Below are positions 14,977 through 20,227 of a DNA stretch of 20,227 bases, piece after piece. Position 1 is the stretch's first letter. Each line of letters begins with the position of its first letter. A model generated the notes under the pieces. It was not told the DNA's origin. It did no database searches and worked only from the letters and a program-made list of their open reading frames with translations. Location: NCBI GenBank assembly GCA_964400405.1, contig CAYNUO010000057.1:1-20227 (forward strand). Reading direction: 5' to 3'. The position numbers were made by a program, and so were the translations under genes. This stretch comes from CANKJK01 sp964400405. Its GTDB lineage: Bacteria > Acidobacteriota > Vicinamibacteria > Vicinamibacterales > UBA2999.

Positions 14977-15043
14977 ACCGGCGAATCAAGGCGGAGCCGC
15001 CATGATTCCTGCCGGTGCCGTAGCATGTGCGCGAGGACCTGCC

Positions 15044-16381
15044 ATGCGCCGACTCCCGCTCCTGCTCCCGATCGCCGTCGTCGCGCTCGCCATGACCGCC
15101 GGCCGCAGTGCCGATCTCGGCGCGCAGACCCCCGAGGCGGAACGCTACTGGCCGCAGTGGCGCGGCCCTTCGGCCAACGGCCTCTCCCGGACCGCCGACC
15201 CGCCGGTCGAGTGGAGCGAGACCAGGAACATCAAGTGGAAGGTCGAGATTCCGGGCCGTGGCCACTCCACGCCGGTCGTCTGGGGCGACCTCCTCTTCGT
15301 CACCACGGCGGTTCCGGTCGGCGTCGAGGGCGACGCGCAGCACGCGCCACGCGGCTCGCTGCCGGGCAAGGGTGTCCACCGGTTCGTCGTCATGGCGCTC
15401 GACCGCCACACCGGCAAGACGATCTGGCAGCGCGTCGCCAACGAAGCCGAGCCGCATGAGAACGCCCACGTCGACAACGGCACCTGGGCATCAGGCTCGC
15501 CCATCGTCGACGGCGAACGTCTCTTCGCCTACTTCGAGTCGTTCGGCCTCTACGCCTACACGCTCGACGGCACGCTGCTGTGGAAGACCGACCTCGGCCG
15601 GAAGCGCATGCGCAACCAGTTCGGGGAGGGCTCCACGCCGGTCCTGCACGGCAACACGCTCGTCGTGGTGTGGGATCACCTGAACGGCGAATCGTTCATC
15701 GTGGCGCTCGACGCCCGGAACGGCAAGGAGATCTGGCGCCAGCCGCGCAAGGAGATCGACACCTGGGCCACGCCGCTCGTGCGGGAGGTGAACGGCCGCG
15801 CGCAGGTGATCGTGCCCGCGATGAACCGCATCCGCGGCTACGACCTTGCCACCGGCGCGATCGTCTGGGAGGGTGACGGACTGACGATGAATCCCATTCC
15901 CTCGCCGGTGTACGACGACGAGATGGTCTACCTGATGAGCGGCTTCCAGGGAAACGATCTGCGCGCGGTGCGCCTCGACAAGGCGAAAGGGACGATCGAC
16001 GGCACGGAGGCCGTGGCCTGGTCGTTCGACCGCGACACGCCGTACGTGCCCTCGCCGATCCTTGTCGACGGTGTGCTCTATTTCCTGAAGACGAACTCCG
16101 GCGTGCTCTCGGCGTTTGAAGCCAAGGCCGGCAGGCCGCTGTTCCAGAATCAACGGCTCGAAGGCGTGCCGAACGTGTTTGCGTCGCCGGCGTCAGCGGC
16201 GGGCCGCATCTACATACCCGGTAAGGATGGCGGCACGATCGTGCTCAAGGCGGGGCGCACGTATCAGCCGATCGCGACCAACACGCTGGACGACGGTTTC
16301 GACGCCTCACCGGTGCTTGTGGGCCGGGATCTCTACCTGCGCGGCCACAAGTATCTGTACGCGATCAGCGAAGTGAAATAA
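15044..16381 (+). CDS. Exported PQQ-like beta-propeller repeat protein (445 aa)
   Basis: A signal peptide (MRRLPLLLPIAVVALAMTAG, cleavage near LGAQ about residue 28) leads into YWPQWRGPSANG, the usual opening of bacterial propeller proteins of the BamB/PQQ-repeat type. Blades with 'a.D..tG...W' repeat through the protein: VMALDRHTGKTIWQR, YAYTLDGTLLWKT, VALDARNGKEIWRQ, YDLATGAIVWEG, and the closing YLRGHKYLYAISEVK. There is no vicinal cysteine pair, and I see no clear PQQ ligand set, so a scaffold or binding role is as likely as an enzyme. GAGGA (15033-15037) lies 6 nt before the ATG. It diverges from DUF1684 over 102 bp, and its stop is 8 nt before gltX, so the two probably share a transcript. 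The family is clear; the function is not. Confidence 0.87.
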   Translation: MRRLPLLLPIAVVALAMTAGRSADLGAQTPEAERYWPQWRGPSANGLSRTADPPVEWSETRNIKWKVEIPGRGHSTPVVWGDLLFVTTAVPVGVEGDAQHAPRGSLPGKGVHRFVVMALDRHTGKTIWQRVANEAEPHENAHVDNGTWASGSPIVDGERLFAYFESFGLYAYTLDGTLLWKTDLGRKRMRNQFGEGSTPVLHGNTLVVVWDHLNGESFIVALDARNGKEIWRQPRKEIDTWATPLVREVNGRAQVIVPAMNRIRGYDLATGAIVWEGDGLTMNPIPSPVYDDEMVYLMSGFQGNDLRAVRLDKAKGTIDGTEAVAWSFDRDTPYVPSPILVDGVLYFLKTNSGVLSAFEAKAGRPLFQNQRLEGVPNVFASPASAAGRIYIPGKDGGTIVLKAGRTYQPIATNTLDDGFDASPVLVGRDLYLRGHKYLYAISEVK

Positions 16382-16389
16382 TTGCCACT

Positions 16390-17841
16390 GTGATTCCGCG
16401 CGTCCGCTTTGCGCCCTCGCCCACCGGATATCTGCACGTCGGTGGGGCCCGAACGGCTCTCTTCAACTGGCTCTACGCCCGCCGGCATGGCGGCACGTTC
16501 GTCCTCCGCATCGAGGACACGGACGTCGAGCGCTCGTCGGCCGAGATGATCACGGGCATCCTGGACGGCCTGCGTTGGCTCGGCATCGACTGGGATGAAG
16601 GCCCGGAAGTCGGTGGCCCGCATGCACCGTATCTGCAGTCCGAGCGGCTGGACCGCTACAGGGCCGCCGCCCATCGGCTCGTGGAGACGGGCCACGCGTA
16701 TCACTGCTACTGCACACCGGACCGGCTGAAGCAGGAGCGCGAGAAGGCGGAACGCGCCGGGACGGCGTGGAAGTACGACCGCGCCTGCCTCGCGTTGTCA
16801 CGGGAGCGCCGGGCAGAGTTGGAGGCCGCCGGCGCGCCGCGCGCGATTCGCTTCAAAGTGCCTGAGGGCCTGGTCAGCTTCGACGACCAGGTGCACGGCC
16901 GCATCGAGGTCGACGGCACGACGATCGAGGACTTCGTCATCGTGCGGTCGGACCAGTTTCCGACCTACCACCTCTCGGTCGTCGTCGACGACGCGGAGAT
17001 GGCGATCACGCATGTCGTCCGCGGTGACGACCATATTTCGAACACGCCCAAGCACCTGCTGCTGTTCCGGGCGCTTGACGTGGAGCCGCCCGTGTTCGCG
17101 CACGTGCCACTGATTCTCGGGCAGGACAAGAAGCGACTGAGCAAGCGTCACGGCGCCACGTCGGTGACGGAATACGCGCGCGCCGGCTACCTGCCGGACG
17201 CCATGGTCAACTTCCTCGCGCTGCTTGGATGGTCGCCCGGCGGCGACCGGGAGCTGATGACGCGCGCCGAGCTGGTCGCGGCGTTTGCGCTGGACGGCAT
17301 CAGCGGCGGCAACGCCGTCTTCAACACCGAGAAGCTGGACTGGATGAACGGGCAGTACATCGCCCAAATCCCGCCCAGTCAGCTCGTCGAACGGCTCGCG
17401 CCGCTGCTACGCGAAGCAGGGCTGATGCCGCCAGCCGACGACGCCTGGATGGCACGGCTGGTTGCGTTGCTGCAGCCACGGGCCAGGCGCCTCGGGGACT
17501 TCGTCGAGCAGGCGCGCCCCTTCCTGGTCGAGCAGGTCGCCTACGAGGCGGACGCGGAGAAGAAGCACCTGCAGACGCCCGCGGCCCCTGCCCACACCGC
17601 GTCATTGCTCGCTGCGCTCGAGGCCGTGGAGCCCTTTGACGAGGCCACCCTTGAAGCGGTCATCCGCAAGGCCGCCGCGGACCGGGGGGTGAAGGCCGGG
17701 GAGCTGATTCACGTGGCCCGCGTCGCCATGACGGGCCGCACGACCAGCCCCGGAATCTTCGAGATCCTGGCGCTGCTCGGGCGCGACCGGGTACTCGCGC
17801 GGCTCCAGCAGTTGGCCGGCCACCTGGCTGCACGCGCCTGA
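16390..17841 (+). CDS. gltX: Glutamyl-tRNA synthetase (483 aa)
   Basis: Class I aminoacyl-tRNA synthetase charging tRNA-Glu, and possibly tRNA-Gln if a GatCAB amidotransferase is present. The N-terminus VRFAPSPTGYLHVGGAR holds the HIGH-type motif (HVGG, 16-19). IEDTD follows at 41-45. A CYC pair at 107-109 with Cys133 suggests a zinc site. KKRLSKRHG (247-255) is the KMSKS-type loop. The anticodon-binding domain fills about 320-483. The GTG at 16390 puts the motif at the usual distance from the N-terminus; the start is 8 nt after the propeller stop, with no Shine-Dalgarno, so translation is probably coupled. Length is normal. Confidence 0.96.
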   Translation: MIPRVRFAPSPTGYLHVGGARTALFNWLYARRHGGTFVLRIEDTDVERSSAEMITGILDGLRWLGIDWDEGPEVGGPHAPYLQSERLDRYRAAAHRLVETGHAYHCYCTPDRLKQEREKAERAGTAWKYDRACLALSRERRAELEAAGAPRAIRFKVPEGLVSFDDQVHGRIEVDGTTIEDFVIVRSDQFPTYHLSVVVDDAEMAITHVVRGDDHISNTPKHLLLFRALDVEPPVFAHVPLILGQDKKRLSKRHGATSVTEYARAGYLPDAMVNFLALLGWSPGGDRELMTRAELVAAFALDGISGGNAVFNTEKLDWMNGQYIAQIPPSQLVERLAPLLREAGLMPPADDAWMARLVALLQPRARRLGDFVEQARPFLVEQVAYEADAEKKHLQTPAAPAHTASLLAALEAVEPFDEATLEAVIRKAAADRGVKAGELIHVARVAMTGRTTSPGIFEILALLGRDRVLARLQQLAGHLAARA

Positions 17842-18078
17842 TCCGGGCGGACGCCGCCTCCCGCCAGCAGCCAGCTTGACGCAGGCCCGGCCCCGCCGCC
17901 CACCAGGCCTCGCGCGAAGAAGTCCCCGCCGGCCGGAGATCTTTCAGGTCCGCCGAGCCGCCCTTGTGGCGATTTCCTCAGGTTTTCGGTAGATCAGGTC
18001 TGTGGGACCCGTGGTATCCCGGTTGCAGCCCTACCAATCCGCAGCGCGCCATTCGGGGGCGCAGGACGGGAGACGGGG
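17842..18078. other. Intergenic region between gltX and the KGG gene
   Basis: Non-coding. A small hairpin right after gltX (GGCGG 17846-17850 with CCGCC 17854-17858, loop ACG) may help end transcription. TTGTGG (17964-17969) and TAGATC (17990-17995) are promoter-like, but their 20-bp spacing is poor. Nothing else is recognised. Confidence 0.4.
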
Positions 18079-18294
18079 ATGGGCATCGAGAACCGGGGAT
18101 TCGCGTCGCTGGACGAGTCGAAGCGCCGCGAAGTGTCGTCGAAGGGTGGCCGGGCCGCCCACGCCAAGGGCACCGCGCACATGTGGAGCCGCGAGGAAGC
18201 CAGCGCGGCGGGCCGGAAGGGTGGCGTGGCCAGCGCCCAGCGGCGGAAGGACCGGGTGGCCGGGGAGGCCCCGACCACGTCGAGTCACGCGTAG
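18079..18294 (+). CDS. KGG-motif stress protein (71 aa)
   Basis: A small hydrophilic, Gly/Lys/Arg/Ala-rich protein of the con-10/GsiB-like 'KGG' family. GFASLDESKRREVSSKGGRA (7-26) and AAGRKGG (43-49) are the two KGG units, flanking the conserved AHAKGTAHMWSREEA segment. Members are typically disordered and induced by general stress or starvation; that role is inferred from the family. A purine-rich stretch (GGGAGACGGGG) ends at the ATG. A terminator-like hairpin follows at 18316-18350. Confidence 0.88.
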   Translation: MGIENRGFASLDESKRREVSSKGGRAAHAKGTAHMWSREEASAAGRKGGVASAQRRKDRVAGEAPTTSSHA

Positions 18295-18315
18295 ACAGCC
18301 CGCCACACAGGCGCG

Positions 18316-18350
18316 AATGAGGAGCGGGGCTCCCAAACCCCGCTCTCATT
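18316..18350 (+). terminator. Terminator after the KGG gene
   Basis: AATGA, a bulged G, then GAGCGGGG pairs with CCCCGCTC-TCATT around loop CTCCCAAA, giving a 13-bp stem with one bulge. Only a short T stretch follows. The 3' arm touches the tRNA-Gln promoter, so the two are packed together. Confidence 0.6.
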
Positions 18351-18379
18351 TGCCGGATCGCCCCTGCAGCCGGTAGAAT
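18350..18379 (+). promoter_or_regulatory. tRNA-Gln promoter
   Basis: TTGCCG (18350-18355) and TAGAAT (18374-18379) are spaced 18 bp, and the -10 lies 36 nt before the tRNA. A small UUCG-loop hairpin (GCCC 18394-18397 with GGGC 18402-18405) lies in the leader. Confidence 0.6.
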
Positions 18380-18415
18380 TCTGGTTTCGCGCCGCCCTTC
18401 GGGGCCCTGCTGTGT

Positions 18416-18489
18416 TGGGACGTCGTTCAACGGTAGGACACCTGCCTCTGGAGCAGGTTATTGGGGTTCGAATCCCTGCGTCCCAGCCA
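18416..18489 (+). tRNA. tRNA-Gln (CUG anticodon)
   Basis: 74 nt with encoded CCA (18487-18489). The acceptor stem TGGGACG pairs with CGTCCCA; the initial U is typical of tRNA-Gln. The anticodon stem CCTGC/GCAGG encloses CTCTGGA, anticodon CTG, reading CAG. The T arm is GGGGTTCGAATCCCT. Its last 21 nt, counted with one following base, reappear inverted at 18515-18535. Confidence 0.95.
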
Positions 18490-18535
18490 ACTCCAGTCGC
18501 TTCGCGCCTTTCGTTTGGCTGCTCCGCAGGGATTC
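18470..18535. repeat. Imperfect inverted repeat of the tRNA-Gln 3' end
   Basis: Bases 18470-18490 (T arm, acceptor strand, CCA) are matched in reverse complement by 18515-18535 at 18 of 21 positions. All three mismatches are one central block (GGA becomes CTC). The spacer is 24 nt. The left arm is inside the tRNA. Confidence 0.75.
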
Positions 18536-18621
18536 CTGCGCGGATCACCAGGCGTTCCGCCTGGCGCTCCTAGGCGCCGAATCCCTCGAAGCCTTTCGAA
18601 CTGCCCCAGTCCCATCTCGCA
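18490..18621. repeat. Hairpin cluster downstream of tRNA-Gln
   Basis: Non-coding. It holds successive hairpins: CGCAGG-GATT-CCTGCG (18525-18540), CCAGGCG-TTC-CGCCTGG (18548-18564) and GGCGC-GCGCC (18563-18578, 6-base loop). The last shares two bases with the previous one, so they compete. CCGAATCCC follows at about 18577. The TTC-loop hairpin resembles the one at 44-58. Confidence 0.55.
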
Positions 18622-19055
18622 TCGCTTCGCTCGCCGGGTGGTTCGACCTCGGGCGGGAGTTCACCGAGCTCTGGCATCACCAGCAGCAGATACGGATGGC
18701 GGTGGGCGCACCGTCCCTGGACGACCCGCGGTATCTGCGTGCCGTGATCGATGTCGCCGTGAGAGGTCTGCCGCATGCCTACCGCGATCTGGCGGCGGCA
18801 CCGGGAGACTCCGTCGCGCTCGACATCCGGGGTGTATCCGGCGGTCAATGGACCGTGATGCGCGACGCGGGCCGATGGGAGCTCTCTGTCGGCGTGCTCG
18901 AGGCGCCGACGACGACGGTTGTCCTGACGGATGACGCTGCGTGGCAGCTCCTGTTCAACGCGCTCTCACCGGCCGATGCCGCTCGCGCCGTCAGCGTGGC
19001 CGGTCAGGCAGATCTGGCCGCTCCGCTGCTGCGCGCGCGGTCGGTCGTCGTCTAG
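18622..19055 (+). pseudogene. 5'-truncated DinB/maleylpyruvate-isomerase-like gene
   Basis: Only the C-terminal part of a TIGR03083-type protein (mycothiol maleylpyruvate isomerase-like DinB fold) is present. From about 18634 the frame reads GWFDLGREFTELWHHQQQIR, the conserved segment holding the metal-binding ExxxH of the family. It continues through an SCP2-like C-terminal domain (VALDIRGVSGGQWTVMRDAG, then TDDAAWQLLFNALSPADAA, and the ending LLRARSVVV). Relatives are around 250 residues, so roughly 120-150 N-terminal residues, including another metal ligand, are missing. The preceding 130 bp is hairpin-rich sequence and tRNA-Gln. An ATG at 18696 could make a 119-residue protein, but it would start after the ExxxH helix and is unlikely to be active. 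No in-frame stop or frameshift is seen, so decay is recent or the fragment is still translated. It converges with the RND gene. Confidence 0.65.
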
Positions 19056-19100
19056 CGCGATACGGGGCGCTACACGCGCGGCGTCGACCCCGTCAGGCGC

Positions 19101-20227
19101 CTACGGCTGGCCGATCGTCTCGCCTGTCGAGACAGCACCCCTGCCGAACCTCAGGTAGATCGCCGGTAACAGGAACACGTTCAGCACCGTCGACGTGACC
19201 AGGCCTCCGAGGATCACCACCGCCATGGGGTGCTCGATCTCATGGCCAGACCGATCGCCGCCCAGCACGATCGGTATGAGCGCCAGCCCCGTGACCAGCG
19301 CCGTCATCAGGATCGGCGCCAGCCGCTCCTCGGCGCCCCGCATGACGAGTTCGGGCCCGAACGCAACGCCTTCCTCCCGTTCCAGATGACGGTAGTGGCT
19401 GATCAGCATGATGCCGTTGCGGGCTGCGATGCCGAGCACGGTGACGAATCCGACGAGCGATCCCAGCGACAGCACCGCACCGGTCAGCGCCACGCTGGCC
19501 ACGCCGCCGATGAGCGCGAAAGGAATCGTCAGCGCCACGAGCGCCACCATGCGCACGGAGCCGAAGTCCACGTGCAGCACCAGCAGAATACACAACAGCG
19601 CCACGGCGCCGAGCAGGAGGAGCCGGCGCTGTGACTCGGCCCGCGCCGCGTACTCGCCGAGCACCTCAGGGTGATAGCCGACGTCGAACGGCACACTGGC
19701 AAGCGCGGATTCGATCTCCCGGGCCACCGCGCCAAGATCGCGCCCGCGCACGTTGCAGGTCACGTCGATCCGGCGGGAGCCACCTTCGCGCGTGATCTCG
19801 TTCGGCGTCGGCGTCACACGCACATCCGCGACCGCTGCGAGAGGCGCATACCCACCGCCCGGCAGCTCGATCGGCAGCCGCTTCAGCGTGAACACGTCGC
19901 GCCGCACCGCGGGCTCCCCGTGCACGACGACGTCGAAGAGCTGCTGGTTGTCGAAGACCTCGCCGACCTTGACGCCTCTGAGCATCGTCGCGACGGTGTC
20001 GCGAACGACGGCCGGCGTCACGCCCACCTGCTGGGCGCGTTCGCGATCGAAGACCACCTCGACCTGCGGCACCAGCGTCAGCGCCTGCACCTTGACGTCT
20101 GCCGCGCCCTCGACCGCGCCGACGGCCCGGCCCACCTCCGCTGCCTTCTGCTGCAGCACCGTCAGATCGGGCCCGAAGATGCGGACGACCACCGTCGCGC
20201 TGGCGCCCGTGAGCACTTCCTTGATGC
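19101..20227 (-). CDS. CusA/CzcA-type RND efflux pump, C-terminal part (runs off window)
   Basis: About 375 residues of the C-terminal third of a heavy-metal-type (HME) RND transporter, usually about 1,030 residues. The first visible residues (IKEVLTGASATVVVRIFGPDL) match the porter domain, so the gene continues past 20227; the GTG at 20216 is internal. Next comes the docking/porter segment (LVPQVEVVFDRERAQQVGV, then GEVFDNQQLFDVVVH). The membrane part follows: a helix at LLLLGAVALLCILLVLHV, TIPFALIGGVASVALTG, and the diagnostic GIAARNGIMLISHYRHLE before MRGAEERLAPILMTAL. It works in the inner membrane as a proton-driven trimer with a periplasmic adaptor and an outer-membrane channel. The residues giving metal specificity lie outside the visible part, so the substrate is open. 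Confidence 0.9.
   Translation of the reverse strand, partial: IKEVLTGASATVVVRIFGPDLTVLQQKAAEVGRAVGAVEGAADVKVQALTLVPQVEVVFDRERAQQVGVTPAVVRDTVATMLRGVKVGEVFDNQQLFDVVVHGEPAVRRDVFTLKRLPIELPGGGYAPLAAVADVRVTPTPNEITREGGSRRIDVTCNVRGRDLGAVAREIESALASVPFDVGYHPEVLGEYAARAESQRRLLLLGAVALLCILLVLHVDFGSVRMVALVALTIPFALIGGVASVALTGAVLSLGSLVGFVTVLGIAARNGIMLISHYRHLEREEGVAFGPELVMRGAEERLAPILMTALVTGLALIPIVLGGDRSGHEIEHPMAVVILGGLVTSTVLNVFLLPAIYLRFGRGAVSTGETIGQP

Noticed and set aside
15044..16381. Calling the second propeller protein BamB or a PQQ dehydrogenase
   Set aside because: Propeller blades alone do not separate these; there is no lipobox as in BamB and no vicinal cysteine pair as in the dehydrogenases.
18470..18535. 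CRISPR array or ordinary attL/attR pair
   Set aside because: There is only one inverted pair and no regular direct repeats, spacers, cas gene or integrase in the window.
18461..18934. 157-residue plus-strand frame starting inside tRNA-Gln
   Set aside because: It begins in the tRNA, is frame-shifted relative to the recognisable DinB-like remnant and has no family resemblance.

Overview
This is a GC-rich, gene-dense bacterial contig with two 100-N scaffold gaps (1077-1176 and 4006-4105). Its gene content is a pyrroloquinoline-quinone (PQQ)-type propeller protein, a second propeller-repeat protein, a DUF5916 outer-membrane protein, an octaheme cytochrome, a DUF1684 protein and a KGG-type stress protein. 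That mix fits a Gram-negative, probably aerobic soil lineage such as Acidobacteriota (Vicinamibacteria-like). The taxonomic guess is an inference, since no marker gene was compared with a database.

Layout. 1-233 is non-coding and hairpin-rich. 234-842 (-) is an unrecognised exported protein. 897-2051 (-) is a two-gene unit, a group I truncated haemoglobin followed by a [2Fe-2S]/FAD reductase; its promoter carries a 20-bp palindrome. A PNPOx-like flavin split-barrel gene diverges from it (2141-2590). 2620-4005 (-) is the 3' part of a PQQ-type propeller protein, cut by the second gap. 4130-4978 (+) is a NUDT19-like NUDIX hydrolase. 4982-6122 (-) is ferrochelatase preceded by tRNA-Ser(GCU). 6503-10912 (+) is an octaheme c-type cytochrome followed by a DUF5916 outer-membrane barrel. 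10969-13668 (-) is a P2-type ATPase, probably for Ca2+, and it diverges from a small SEC-C membrane protein (13727-13972). 14021-14941 (-) is a DUF1684 lipoprotein candidate. 15044-17841 (+) is an exported propeller protein followed by gltX. 18079-18294 (+) is the KGG protein, then a terminator and tRNA-Gln(CUG). 18622-19055 is the C-terminal remnant of a DinB/maleylpyruvate-isomerase-like gene. 19101 to the window end (-) is the C-terminal part of a CusA/CzcA-type RND pump.

How the genes may work together. Three parts involve haem: the globin/reductase pair looks like an NO- or O2-handling module, ferrochelatase makes haem, and the octaheme cytochrome consumes it. The cytochrome and the outer-membrane barrel are adjacent on one strand, so they could form an envelope electron-transfer unit, although DUF5916 is not a known conduit porin. 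Several promoters place the -10 box 6-8 nt before the start codon, which suggests leaderless mRNAs. The most unusual non-coding feature is at tRNA-Gln. Its 3' end is repeated downstream in inverted orientation (18 of 21 bases), hairpins with short TTC-type loops follow, and then comes a 5'-truncated gene. Short pieces of the same sequence also occur in the same order at the left edge of the window.
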